Shown in pieces: positions 37,020 through 50,477 of a stretch of 64,000 nucleotides of DNA. The stretch is from Smittia aterrima. Taxonomy: Eukaryota; Arthropoda; Insecta; Diptera; Chironomidae. The notes beneath the pieces were generated by a model. That model did no database searches, was not told the origin of the DNA, and saw only the letters and a list, made by a program, of their open reading frames with translations. The DNA is taken from NCBI GenBank assembly GCA_033063855.1, contig CP093831.1, positions 1 through 64,000 on the forward strand. The letters run 5' to 3'. Made by a program: the position numbers and the translations under genes. Within the stretch, counting starts at the first letter, position 1. Each line of letters begins with the position of its first letter.

Positions 37020-38272
37020 CTAAGGGACAAAAAAAAATTATTTTTTTAAAAAGAGTTATGAAGAGAACGAGGTATGCATCGTTAATCTATTAAAATCACA
37101 TATTCTTGCTCTCTGTAAATATTTGAGCTTTCACAACCAACTAACAAATACAAAAAAAATCCTCCTCGTTATCAGTCATCATAATTTATTTGATTATTAT
37201 TCAAATTAAAAACAGTTGGAGATTATTGAGGGTCGTCAAACATTAAAATCCTAATTTTTATATAAAAATATAGTTGATGTCACGATTTAGATTCGTAACA
37301 AATTGATGAAGAAATTTTCTTATTTTACTCGTTGCATGTAAACAATTTAATTTTTTTTTCATCACATGATTATGCACAGCACAACACATTCAAGATATTT
37401 TCATTAGAGTTCTCTAGTTTTATTGGTTAGTAAGCGTCGTTTATTAATAATTCTTCTCATTCAAACTCATAGAGAAATGGAGAATATTTGCACATCTTTT
37501 AATCACGAAATGTCATAATCTTTAAATCCTTCGTAGTTTAAATTTTCTCATTGCGTAATCATTATGCTCATCGACCCATCTCCATATTATTTCTTCGATA
37601 AAAATGTGCTTCATATTGAATGCAGTTTTACTCAACACCAGAGTTTTTGTATGAAAATTCATAAATGAAAGATGCATCGAATTACGGACTCGACTAGATT
37701 TAGAAAGGTCCTAATTATACAATAGTTAGGCGGTATTGTTAAAATGATATTTCTTATTAAAGGATTTTTATTATGATATTTCCCATAGTTAACAAGTCTT
37801 GCATCAGTAAAATTTCGCGGCAGATTCCCATTAAAGTTTAGGGCACGATGATTGCACTTGAAGTCATTTTAATGTAAGTAAGTTCATTACTACATTGCAA
37901 TACGAATTTTCAGAAATACTTTAATTCTAACCACACTTCCAGACTCGAAAAATATATTTCAATTTAATGATTAAATATATTATTACAGCTTTGATTGATA
38001 TGTTTATCATTTTCACTTTTGCATTATGTCGCGATTACTTACTTTTTTTTGTCTTACTATCGCTCATTTTCACGAGAAATTGATTTTAAAGATATTAAGA
38101 ATGTATTTTCCGACTGAAAGATTGCTCAGATGTCGAAGCTTACTGAAAATTTCTCAGATGCGAAATCAAAGCTTAAAAACTTGTAAGCTAAGGGTGCTCA
38201 GTCAAAAGCGCATGCCATGAAAATATAAAATTTAAACAACTTTATCATACATCAACAAAGCATCATTAAGAA
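37020..38272. other. Divergent clueless/Psf3 intergenic region
   Basis: The 1.25 kb between the first identified clueless exon (leftward) and the Psf3 start codon (rightward). The clueless first coding exon and 5' UTR and both promoters should lie here. I could not place the clueless ATG. Short frames on either strand have no domain support. Confidence 0.35.
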
Positions 38273-39029
38273 ATGAAAAGAACCTACTATCCAAATTACT
38301 TCTCCGTAGAAGATATATTTGTTACGCAAGAGAAAATTCAATGTGAAGCGCAGCAGAATTTATTGTCTCTCGGATTCCTTGATCCTTCAAATCAAGATTC
38401 ACCAGATCTAAAAGCCGGACAGCAAGTCGATTTACCTCTTTGGTACGTTCTTCAAGTTCATAAGGAGCGAAGTCGCAATCAGTTCTTCAAGTAAGTTTAT
38501 TTGCAAATATTTTTGTAAATAATTCAACTTCAAGAGCATAAATCAAAGTTTCTTTTTGTAATATTTTCAGAGTAAAAGTTCCCGAAATTTACAAATCAAC
38601 TTATGGTGAAATTTGCCGCGCTGATGCATCCGCTGTGGATCTAGGAAAGCTTAACAAATATTTCTACGAGCTGGGTCGCTATGTCGCAGCATTCGACCGG
38701 AATGGATTTGTGGGAAAAATGATATACGAGGTGAGGATTAGCTTTTTCGTTTGTCAATAATTTATTGATTTATTGTCAACATTCTATATTAGACGTGCCG
38801 CGCAAGAATGAAATATCTGAAGGATTTGTGCAACAACATCAACAATGAATCGCGCAACGAGCAAAAGCTTGATTATGTCGAAAATTTGTTGTTCGAAATC
38901 GGCTGTCGAACAAACCGAAACCTTTTCGAGTGGTTGCTTAAAAACACTATTAATATTAAAACATCCGAAATGGTAATTAATCATCGCAAACGCAGGAGAG
39001 CCCTTATGGAATCCGAAAACTGTAGTTAG
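38273..39029 (+). CDS. Psf3: GINS complex subunit Psf3
   Basis: Psf3 is one of four GINS subunits that, with Cdc45 and Mcm2-7, form the replicative CMG helicase in the nucleus. Three exons (38273-38490, 38571-38730 and 38793-39029) give 615 nt and 204 aa, the usual length for this family. The start MKRTYYPNYFSVEDIFVTQE matches the family N-terminus. LPLWYVLQ, VKVPEIY, YFYELGRYVAAFDRNGFVG and the C-terminal RTNRNLFEWLL follow in the expected order, and the protein ends in a basic patch (INHRKRRRALM). Both introns are short (80 and 62 nt), GT..AG and phase-compatible. The gene is divergent from clueless. Confidence 0.92.
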
Positions 39030-42000
39030 TTCAAAGCACTGAATCTTCATTTTCTTACCACTCCGCTTCCAAGTAAACATTCTTTTGAAAAACATCCGCT
39101 TAATAAATAACAAGCGCTTCGTCGACGACGCAAGCTAAACATTATCATAATTTTTAATTAGAGAATAAAAAAAAATTTGAGCGTGTAGTAAAAACCATCA
39201 TAAAACATTTTAATTAAATTCACACGGTATCTTCTAAAATCTTATCTTTTCAGAGAACATTAAAACAATAAATAATCCTATTCTAATTACACGCGTGATG
39301 ATATGAGCTTTTCTTCATTTGAATCCATGAAAATTGTGATTTACTCCAAAGTTCACTCTCGACAAAAGCGGAAGTCTTGAGAGTCATCATTTCTCTTTAA
39401 CGAATAAAAAGATTTCCTCGAAATTTTCGTGTTGAAAAGGATTTAAATTTGACTCGTCTCCCTTTAATTATATACGTAGCTTCAGGCTGGCGACACGCCA
39501 TTACGAGATAAAAAGTTTCAATCCGTCGAAGCAAAAAAGTGGCCCAGAGGAAGTTCGTTTCAATTACATCGAAAAATGCCAAATGAAGTATTCAGAATTA
39601 TGTGCAAAGAACGCTTTTAAAATTACTGCTTTTAAAATTACTTAAATTTAAATGATCGCTCGTTGTAATATATTTTTGTTGCAAAAATACATCTTTTTAA
39701 AAATTTCAAGCAATAATTTTTTTTTTATTTATTCAAGCTCTTCTTGCTACGCGAAAAGCAATTTTTTCATTCATTTCATGACAACGAGTCTGTTTAGACG
39801 CGCAATCATAAATTATTCATGTCGTTTTTCTCTTTTTGATTGTCAATGTTTTTCATGGATTGTCGTCTAAAGAAGTATTCGACATTTCTTGACGTTCGCT
39901 TTTGTGAGTAGTTCAAATATGACAGAAAAGAAATAATAGAATATGTATTAAAAAAATAATATGTAGCATCTTTTAAGCTGTTTCTAATAAGATTTTACGA
40001 AAAAATTCAAGCTTGTTTCAAAGGGCTGGACTAAAACCACAATCTATCAAAAAAAATAGAAAAGTTTCAGATTTATTTAATTTCAAAGATTTTGTTGATG
40101 AACATTTTTAGAAAGAGGTTCTTTTGAACTACGTAATTAAATATTAAAATAAAATGTTCTTCTCTCGTCTCGTTTCTTTTATTTAGTTTGATAGCTATAA
40201 AAATATATGATAGGTGCAGCTTTGACTCAAACAAAGCTTTTTTCCATCGGAATTCCTAATAAGGGTTAAAATATTTTCCTCTTCTTTAAGTGCTATAAGG
40301 TAGATCGGTAAACAGAAATACGATAAATATATATTTCGGATATTTTAGCACTTTTCTCAACAGTGATATGCTTTTCACTAGCTTAGCTTTTGCACAATGC
40401 AGCAGTTCTAGAAATGAAATCCTCTCCGTAAATAATTTGAAATTCGCATTGAAATCTGAAATTCTTTGTTGCTGAAAGGTTTGCGAGAAAAACGTTTCGA
40501 ATAACAAAAGTTTTCCTTTCCCATAATATTCGGTCGCTTTTGATGAAAACGATTTCTTAAAGCTTTTCACCAAGCTTCTTGTAATCGTTGCTTTGCTCGA
40601 TTCGCTCACCGTAAGCCTATCAATTAGCCTCGACCGTTGAGTAATAAAAGGGAGAGAAATGTGAGAGAGCACAATCTACCATGACTTATAACGGTCTATT
40701 CTCGCGAATGGTATGAATGAGCGCAAAGAAATCTCAACAACAAAAGGTTTGAAAGCTGTAAATTAAGCTTTTTTTCTCCGCCCTCATCGCAACAAAACAA
40801 GCTTTCACCCATGGCAAAAAGGAGCGTCTAATTTTTCTTCTTGTCCATGCAAGTCAGTCGACGATAATTTCTGTTTAGCAAGATTTACTGAGCAAATTTA
40901 CAAAAGGAAATCTTTTTATTGATTCAAGAAAACAAAAAGGAAATATTTATAGCCTCAAACTCTTGGCTTAAACACATGAAAAATCGGCAAGGGTACTTCA
41001 AATGATTCAGACAACATGTCGAGCTTAGAATAATAGCTTAACAGAAATAAAAAGTGAACGTGATTAACGGCTGATAAATAAGTTTTTTTTCTCACATTTC
41101 GTGTCATTGAGATAAGACATTCCAGGATTCTCAATTTTATTGCACGATTGGATAAACTAAAGCTTGATTGAGTTGCACAGGAATAAAAAAAATTAAAGGA
41201 TCTTCTCAGTAAAAAATGAAATAATTTATAGTGTTTTACTCTTAAGAAGCTAGAAATTGCTTTTGATCTTTAGAAGTATTATAAATAAATGCTACTAATG
41301 ACCTTCGGTTGTAGTGTTTTAGTTAAGTTCTCTAATAAATCAATACATAGTATCTAAATCTCTGCCTTTTCAGATCTAGTCATAATAAAACTTGGAAACT
41401 GAAATAAATTACCAATCAGACGTGCTGGAGAGGAATTTTACAATTCGAAACGTTGTTTGCGCTTCAATGAACCGTCGTCTACCTGAAAGAGCTGAAGATT
41501 TGCGATTCTCTATTAAACATCACCTCCGAGAGAATGGAAATAATAAAAAAGTTTCATCGCTTTAAGATATTGTTTCAAAGAATTTTCGTATTTTCAACTA
41601 CCAATGAAAATAACGACCAGGAAAATCGAAATAATCTTAAGACAACAATGTGATAAAAATCTATATGAACATAGTATAAAGGAGTTTTCTTACGAACAAC
41701 TGAAATTCGGGGTTGAAATTCCTTCTACGATTGTTTACTAACTTATTAAAGTATAATTAAATATCAATTAAAAAAACCTTCAAATAAAATTTTCGACTCA
41801 TTGATTATCTATTCCTCTCCCTGTAATGACAATTTTAAAATCTTTGAAAGCTAAAATCTTGTTTGACTATTGCTTAATTTGTAATTATTATTTTCTCTGT
41901 CTACTTAAGCTTTAGGTCTGAATATGCTATCACCTCCTTGAAAAAACTTCTTCATAACTGAAAAAAAAGTTCAGATGAACAGCTAAAAGGAGTAGAGTAA

Positions 42001-45000
42001 TCAAGAACAACCGATAAGTAGCCATGACTCATTGCTAAAGTTTTCGTAATCTTTGCAAAACTTTATTTAATGGAAATGACAATGGCTGAGATACCAGTTC
42101 AAAACAAAAACGAATTTTAATTATCATTTCCCGAAGCTTTGAACAAAGTATAAGCAAATGACAAAGTTTTGTTTGTTGTCTATGTTGTGTTTTATTCAGC
42201 AAAGTTTGTGGTTGATTGCAATTTATAATTACCTTAAAAAAATGGGAGAACGAAAAGAGTAATTTACCGGCAATGAAAACTCTTAGCGCTTTTATCTGAC
42301 GGAAATGCTTCCCTTAAGTATCGTGAATGCAAGCTTTGATGGTAACCACAACAGAAATGCGGTGAAGTACTGCATGTGATAGAAGTTTACTGTTACGAGT
42401 TTCATGTAAAACTTTATCCTTTGACAGAGCAGAATGATTTTCGGAAAATATCAGCATTCTTGCATCTTAATTGGACACAGTGAACCACAAACAAAAAACA
42501 TTTAATTAAAACTTAGCCGAGATGAACGCTACAAGCTAAAAGTCGAGAAGATTAACTTCCTCTTCATTGCTTTTCAGATTAGTGTTACAAAACTTGACAG
42601 AAAGTTTAGTTTGATGCGTAAAATCTATGTGTGTCAGGGATGAAAATTTTACATGCAGAATATAACAATTGGCGGTAGCAATTCGTAACGTATGGGTTTT
42701 CATCCGTTGGACAGGTTACAGTGTTTACTGGTACGAGGTGGACCCGAATCTGGTCATTTCTGCGATTCTTTTGCTCAACTCAAATAGCTCCCCATTTCAT
42801 GTGAACAAATAAAAGATCTAAATCCAAAAAAGTTTCACTTGGCGCTCACCAGAGGTAGATCCAATGAGTGGAGCTCGGATTTCTTGTGAAGAAGTGTCAG
42901 CGGAAATGAAAATCTTTTCAATTAAAATTGAAAATTGATTTGAAATTATCACGACGATATAAGTTTTTACGAGTTTCTTAAAATAAAAAAACGCTCCCTA
43001 TTCTCTTTACAACTTTTTCTAACCAACAATTCATCTGGTATCATGATAAAATAAACGAGCACAAATTCTCTTATCGCAATTAAATTTTCAACCACACAAA
43101 AGGATTCTTCTCTCTCTTTTGAAAAATGATTAAATTAAAACGTATTCGTGTTTACTTCTTTTACTTCAGTTGTTGAAATCAAGGAATGATATACTTATTC
43201 AAAAAAAATCTCATTTATAGGAAATGACAGTTGAAAGCGAAAAATTCCAAAACAGCTTAAACGAATTTCAACAAACGAAACCACAAGGCCTACTTTTTAA
43301 TTGCTCTCGAGATAAAAATGCAAAATAGATTGCGCTCCTTCGGCACATGGAATTTAGTTTCAAGAGACCAAGAAAAGCTCAAATATTTGCATAATTCGTT
43401 TATTGCTATCTTGACGACATCTCAATTAAAAACTCTCATCAGCGCGTCTTTTTACGACATTCTCGCGAGCCATCTCTGGAAGTCATTTTAAAAGCAAAAT
43501 AAGAAAGGCCTTTTAAGGATGTCAGAAAGTCATCAGAAAAAGCATGAGGGAAGCAGTAGATCAGAGAAGCAAAAATGAAATCGTAGTATAAAACGAGCGA
43601 AAATTCTTTCTTGAATTTGCTTTATGTTTAAAGTAAGGCGTTTATATGTTTATTGTTACATACATCATCGTGGCATTTATTTTTGATTAAAAAATACTTA
43701 ATTCCATGTAAGTTGAATATTTCTGATGAAACCAAAAACATTCAAGAGGAATGAAGACATAAATGTTTAAGAATGAACGAGAAAGTTTTCATAAATTACA
43801 AAATGAAGAAAAAGAAGTTGGTTTTAATATTGTTATGAGCAATTTGAAGTTTAAACACAATAAATCTGGCTTTCATAATTTCATACTTAAAACGAAACTT
43901 TTGCTTATTAAATGCTTCTTCACAGACAGAGAAGAGCGGAAAAAAGTTTTTTTTATCCGTTCGTACAGCGCTTCTCTAAAGCAAATAGAAAAAAAAATCG
44001 TTTGATACTTTTTAATAATCGTTTATATAAAAGAATATCTAACATTAAATTTCAAAATTTAGCGATTATACAATCTATGATAGACAATAAAAATTATATA
44101 AGATTCGTAATATAAGATATAGAAACAGTTCAATTAATTATTTCGACGACGCTATGATCAAGCTCTACTCTGCTTAAGTTGAAAAGGAAATAAAAGACAA
44201 AAAAGGCCAAACTGATGTTGTTTGTTAAAAAATAGAGTTTCGGGAAATTTTTATTTTTTTAAAGAAAACCTCGTCTGCTCACATGAAAAAGAAAAAGAGT
44301 TTTAAAACTCTGATGTGATGAGAAGTAATTTTATTTGTAGTTAGAATATTTTTTAAGGAAAGCTTGAAAGAACATACATCAAATTTTGGCTGGCATATCA
44401 AATTTTATAAAAAAAAATTATTAAGCTTTGAATGTTAAAGAAACTTTGGAGGAATTTTATCTTGTATCGATTGAGAAAAATTAAAAACAGAAACTCGAAA
44501 AGAAGTTAGAGTTAATCAAACTTTTCTCATTTAAAAATCTCGTACTTTTGTTTATTTTGAAACAGTTTTTTTTTTCAGAGAAGAAGTTTTCAATTCAGCG
44601 TAATAATTTACCTTAATCGCTCCAAACGGTAGAAATAAGCAAACTGTTAATTGTTATAGAGTCGTTGTCTTCAATAAGAATAAAATAAGTTTAAATCACA
44701 GTTCGTTAGTTCGTGCGAATATCAAAATCCGAACCACTTTCAACATTTGTCGTAATTAATTGCTTTTGTTTTATCATATAAATCCATTTTTCATTGCCAA
44801 ATCTGCTTTCGACTGATATAACAACAAATTGAATTACAATCAAATTACACAACACGATGATAATTTGTTTCGATTCAAATCCCAGAACCGTGTCATGTGT
44901 TTTTCTCTATTTCTAATAATGGAGAAAGTTTAATGGATGTTTTGGCAACAATTTACCACTTTAGCTTTACTTATACTTGACAAACCACAATGCAATGAAA

Positions 45001-47255
45001 TCAGTCTTTACATAAAATATTTTTAGCTACCATCAAGGCTACTGCCAAAAAATATTCAATCGAACTTAAGAAAAGAGATAAGTTGTAGAAATAAATCCAT
45101 CGTCGACGTATTTACTTCTTCTTTTTTGGATTTCTGTGCAGTTTTTAATTCAGTTCGAAAAAGTTTTCATCCAAAGCTTGATAATCTTTCTTTACTTTCA
45201 ATAATGTTATTACAGCATTCGTAGTAGTTAACAGAAGAGCCCTCGGTATACCTAAACTAAAAATTCGAGAGTTTATTTGAATTGAAAGGTAAAACTTGCC
45301 TTCTAGGCTTCTTAAGGGCTTGAAAATGTAAAAGTGTGTCTATTAAATTTTATTCTCGCTCAGAGACCTCTTGCCGAAAGGTTTCCATTCTTTATTCGAA
45401 GCAAAAGCAGTAAAATCATGTAGAGCATAAATCATTTCGCATAATGCTAACAAAGACGCATACAGGAAGAAGGTTCTTGCAAGTGAAAGGCATTAAATTT
45501 TATATCGCTCCCCTGATGTATCTTATTCTTTATTTCACGTTTCAACAACTTCAAGCAGTAAAGAGTTGTTAGCTGAAACTTGGTTTGAAATCAGAAAATT
45601 TTAGATAGCTAGGTTATCATAATTTCTCTTCACATGATTTTTTCTTGAGTGTGACTTAAAAGATGATATATTGGCTTCGATCTCCCAAATCGTTTTGTCT
45701 GATGATGTTTAATGAGAATATTTGTTACTCTAGTTGATATCGCTTGAATGTTTGCATTCAAAATCGTTTATTATCAATACCAACTTCAACTCTCTCGAGC
45801 TAGAGCTTTGCTATCTCTTCAAGCCACACAGCACACATTTCGCTCCTCCTAATATCGGAAAAAGTTTTTGCCATTGAGGCAAAATACGAAGAAAATTTAT
45901 TATAATCGATTTACTGTCGCTTTTGTTTAGATGTTATCGTGGGAGCTTTAATATGTCTCCTCAAGACATTATAGTTTTCCCAATGTGACTCGACAAATAA
46001 ATCTTAATGACGACATTTAATAACTTTTCTATTCATAGCGCGAAATTTTCCGTCCAAACAAAATTACCAAAAAATCAAATTTTGGCAAGTGTATATCCAA
46101 ACGTAAATATATTAGGAATTAAATATTATGAACTGTTTCATTTGCAAATGTGACAATAACAATAATATGGATAAAACTTTCCAGATTAGCAAAATTATGA
46201 AAAATAATATATTACGAAAAATATTACTTCATGGAAAGTTGATCGGTCGTAATTTTCGCAGAGCCCTGGTTTCCTAAAAATCCTTCTTGCAGCAACATAG
46301 CAATTTTCTGAGGGTTGAAATACCAATCATGTTCATTTAAAAATATTTTGTGTAAATAAAATAATTTTTAATAAAAACATCTCTACTTCTTTTTGTAGGA
46401 AAATAATCACTGAGGTATGAAGAATACCAAAGGATTGTACAGAATGAAAAAAAATTATGTGGTTTTTTTTTGAATCTTATTGCATTTAAACGTTTGCAAG
46501 CTGGTGCTGTTTTCGAGGAATAGAAAAACTTTTCTGATAAATCAAGAGCTTGAAAACGTATTAAAAACTTTTCTCGTAAAATTTATGTTTTCCAATTTAA
46601 TGCGAATATTCATATTGAATTTTACCTTGTCGGAGATCGCATGGGATTGCAAGCAGAAACCCATAATTTTCCCAGTTTACGGAGCTAGAGGTTTATTTTT
46701 GAACAAGGTTAAAAATAAGAAGTGATGAATAAAATCATTAAAACTAGGAAATAAAAATGATGATTTCTTGTCCTGAAACTCGATTGAATACGGGTCAGCG
46801 TGCCTTTTATTTTTCTTTTGTTTACAAATATTCAAACTTATGTCGAGCAGTACCTTATGATACACGTACAAGACTTGTACTACAAGTTAGCAAATGAAAA
46901 CACAATCGTTGAGTTATGGTGAAAAGATAAGAGGCGGAATTAATCGGAGCGTTTTGAAGGTATCATTTTTTTCATCGTTGAGGTCTGTGAAGGAGCAGAA
47001 AACAAACAATTTTAATAATCAAATTACATAATGTAATATAAACAATTTTTTACACAGGGTGTTTTTGATCTCATATTTTAAATGATTTCAATCTGCCCTG
47101 TTGCAAGAAAAGATTAATTACTAGTGTGTAGAAATCTAAAGCGAGGGAAGTACATGCACGAATTATAATTAATGATTTTACATTTTCTAATCTCTTTGAG
47201 AATAGAGAAATGTAGCAAAAACGTCAATTTCCATGATATTAAGTTTTGTCTATTG
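39030..47255. other. 8.2 kb stretch without a supported gene
   Basis: AT-rich sequence in which the longest open frames (for example 40286-40672 minus and 43763-44005 plus) are low-complexity Lys, Phe, Ser and Leu sequence with no recognisable domain and no splice-linked partners. I looked for tRNA-like B boxes; a single ttcgattcaaatccc near 44872 lacks a matching A box and stem. I see no transposase, reverse transcriptase or terminal repeats. The stretch may hold enhancers, non-coding RNA or remote 5' exons of a flanking gene. Confidence 0.35.
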
Positions 47256-50200
47256 TCAAGCTGTGATAAAAACATCTCGCAACTTTCTCTCGTCCCCCAG
47301 TAAATTGGCTACTAAAACTTTTCTTCAATAAAAGGTAAAATAACAAACCTGATATTATGAAATTAACTTTTGTCAGAACATCTGCCGCAGAGACTTCTTT
47401 TCGTGCAAGCATCGACTCCAACAAATACTTCATCTGATAGTCGCCTGTATACAGTGAAGTTGATTTAAGAGTTTTTAGAAGCTCCGGAGTATAGCCCTGT
47501 AAAATAAAAATTTAAATTGAATGAAATAGAGAAATAAGCTTTAATCTTACTCCAAACTGATGTAATTTTTTGTTTTTCGCTTCTCGTTTGAGCTGGTCGT
47601 ATCTAGAGTATAAAATATATATTTATATGATTTCAGTTAAGTCAAAACAAGTAGCAAGCTATTTAATAATCATTATTAGTTTCAAATATTTACAGCATGA
47701 GCATGTGAACGTATGGTCGCGTTGGTGGAGGTTTCTTGCGACCAGTTAACATTGGTCTTTGCTGTTGCATTTGAATCCTCATCTTTAATCTTATTTGCTG
47801 CATATCTGGTTGACTGCTTATGTAACGAAGGAAGTAAGAATCATCGTACTTCTTTCTAAACAAATCAACGCTATCGATATCGAGAAGCGCGTGTAAACCA
47901 TTAGACTCGCGGTGAATATCAATAAGCAGCTTTTTAGGCAATGGGTCGAGGTATTGAAGCTCATTCTCTATCAAATGCAAAAGAGAGATAATAATTGTAC
48001 GAATGATGCAAAAGTGAAATTAGTTTACCATCAAACGATCCAACTTTGTTTGGTTTAGGTTGAAAGAACCATTGAATAAAGGCGGGGTCATTCCAATCGG
48101 GATCGCTCAACGAATTTATTCCTACCTGTGGACGTTGGACTCCGGGTTTGTGATAACCTTGTTCTGGCTTGATAGGAATACCAAAGTACGTCCAATATGG
48201 AGGTTTATCAGGTGCGTAATTTCCTGGTTTATGAGGTCGATTAGTCGTGGGTGGGTTGTCTAATTCAAAAGTTCTGTATTAGATTTTATTGTCCTTCAAA
48301 GAATTTAAGAAATCTTACGCCAAATATTTATTTGTGTCGTGAAAGGAAAATCTTGGTAGCTTGTAGGTATTCTCGAAGTTGTTGTATATGATGGTTTTCG
48401 AGTCGTTGTGCTTTTAGTTGTACGTTGAGGTGCTGTCCAACGGGTTGTCTTTCTTCGGGTTGTCTGCGGTGTCGTGCGTCGCGTTGTCGATTTCCAAGTC
48501 GTTTGTTTTGTTGTAGATATTTTTTTTGTGGTAGACGTTACTGGTCTTTTTGTTGTTGTTATTGCGCGGCGAGTCGTTGAAGTGCCTACAGGATATTTAG
48601 TAGTCTTGGGAGGTTGAGCAATATCGCTACTGGCAGGATTTTTCACTTGCTCGTATTGCATCATTTCTGTGTAATAATGAAGAGCTTGCATGACTGCCGG
48701 CAAGAAATCGTCAGAAAGTGGCAATGTTCCAATATCGTCCTTTAGCGCGGAGAGATCGGGCTGAGGCATTTGTTTTTCCCAGGAGTTCATGCAGCGAACC
48801 TATAAAACGATTGGTTACATATTCTTTTGATCAATTCAGTTTAATGTAGTTTTTGTCAAGTCAGAAAATGTTAAAATTGTAACACATATAATAATATATT
48901 TTTTGGAGCATTGTTCTTATTTAAAATTGGTTGAAAATCTCTTATGCAAAGAAAAAACCAACAAAATAAAACATCCTTGAAATCGTTCTTTCGAGCTTGT
49001 CTCATCTAGGTATATTTTAAGCGAATATTATACGGCGATTTTTTAGAAACAGTTCAACAATTGAAACGAGATAATAAAACGTCAGAGAAGTCGTAAAGCG
49101 CGTGGACAAATAATAAATTAATGCTGAAGAATCTTTAATGATTAACTTTAATTAGTTCTCCGTGGAATCGTCTCGTAAATTATTCTATTCTCAGAAATTA
49201 TTGCGTCATTAGACTGGATGAATACAAGACTCTAAATAGCCAAGGCAATTGAATTAATAAGACTCTTCTCTTTATCTGCTTCTCGTAATTTCTTCCAAAT
49301 TCTTACATTCTTACATAAGAGCTTGAACCATCTTGGCTTCAACCGAGAAGGTGCAAAAGGCTAATGAATTCAATTTATCTTCTCACTCAAGCACTTGCTG
49401 TTTGAGTTTTGTTCTGATAATAAAAAGCATTCAACATGAAGCTAATTTTTTTTTAAAATTCACTAAATGTTTTTACAATATAAATTTTATCACAAAGGAT
49501 GAGATGGATCTTTCTAATGTTATCAATTAGTATTTCAATTTTAATTGCATCATTAGACTTGACAATCCCCATAATTTCTTATCGACGTTCTGCAAAGCCG
49601 TATGTGAGAACTAGTTGAGTATACTTTTGAATATTTTGCTTGGGATTGTACTTTAACTGATGAAAATCAAAGATTGATAATGAGGTAGGTCGTTTTAATT
49701 TCTAAGTCGAATTGAACACACTAACTGAATAACTTGAAAATGAACTTGAAACATCAATTTAAATAATGTTAATGATCAATCATCATAAAATTTTTGTTCA
49801 GTAAAACAAAGCAAAACTACGAATGAGGCGATGGAAGAAAAGGAAAGAGGATTAAATTAAATGTTGAATATTTGCTTTTGACTTTTTACGCAACATTTTT
49901 TCATCTCTCAATCGTTCATTCACTCTCGTCACTAAGAAAAACCGTTTGAACAAAATTTATTCTTCTTTTTGTCATCAAAAGAGCGAATTACCAAGAACCT
50001 TTCGGAAATAACCCCACAGAGCAAAATAATTTTATTACTGCGAGAAAAAGCTTTTACGGTAAATTAAGAATGATGACTAACCATCGTATTGCGACAATAG
50101 ACTGTCGAAAGCTCAGGTGATGCCAGATAAAATTATTTTATTTCTACCGCCTAAGTATCTATGAGCCTAGAAACATGACGCAATGTAATAAATAAACCTA

Positions 50201-50477
50201 AAAATTCTCTATATAATGGGATTCTTTTTATTTTTTTACTTGTATTCATTAACGACTCGCTTGAGCATTAAAAATTGAACTTTAGCTATGTTTTTTTAAA
50301 TACTTGAGTAATTTGAAATTACTTAAAGCTTACAAAACTGATACGTATAAAATGAGTCATCTTACTCACAGTTGTTTAATTCGTTAATAACATTTTCAAG
50401 TTAGAAAATATTTTGAAACTTACACTGAGCGCCAGGGACAATCCCAACGAAATTGTTATGTAGTTTCTAACATTCAT
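47256..50477 (-). CDS. Secreted Thr-rich protein of unknown family
   Basis: Seven exons on the minus strand (50424-50477, 48319-48799, 48029-48259, 47694-47967, 47551-47602, 47349-47496 and 47256-47311) join in frame to 1,296 nt and 431 aa. Exon 1 encodes a signal peptide (MNVRNYITISLGLSLALS). A short conserved-looking region (VRCMNSWEKQMPQPDLSALK) follows, then a mucin-like segment of Thr, Ser, Arg and Lys repeats (TTKRPVTSTTKKISTTK), a Pro/Tyr/Trp-rich segment (PHKPGNYAPDKPPYWTYFGI), and a helical C-terminal half ending LLGDERKLRDVFITA. I see no chitin-binding, protease or other named domain and only one cysteine in the mature protein. The Thr-rich part suggests O-glycosylation and an extracellular, cuticle or gut-lining role, which is inference. 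The exact reading frame across six introns makes the gene model strong although the family is unknown. Intron 1 is 1.6 kb. Confidence 0.8.

Noticed and set aside
37526..37684. 52-codon minus-strand frame (MHLSFMNFHTKTL) as a possible first exon of clueless
   Set aside because: It has no similarity to clueless N-termini, runs into a stop, and offers no donor in the phase needed to join 37019.
40286..40672. 128-codon open frame on the minus strand
   Set aside because: Low-complexity Phe/Ser/Leu/Lys sequence, no domain, no splice partners and no recognisable similarity; expected by chance in 8 kb of AT-rich DNA.
44865..44890. tRNA B-box-like ttcgattcaaatccc
   Set aside because: No A box at the right distance and no acceptor or anticodon stems could be drawn.
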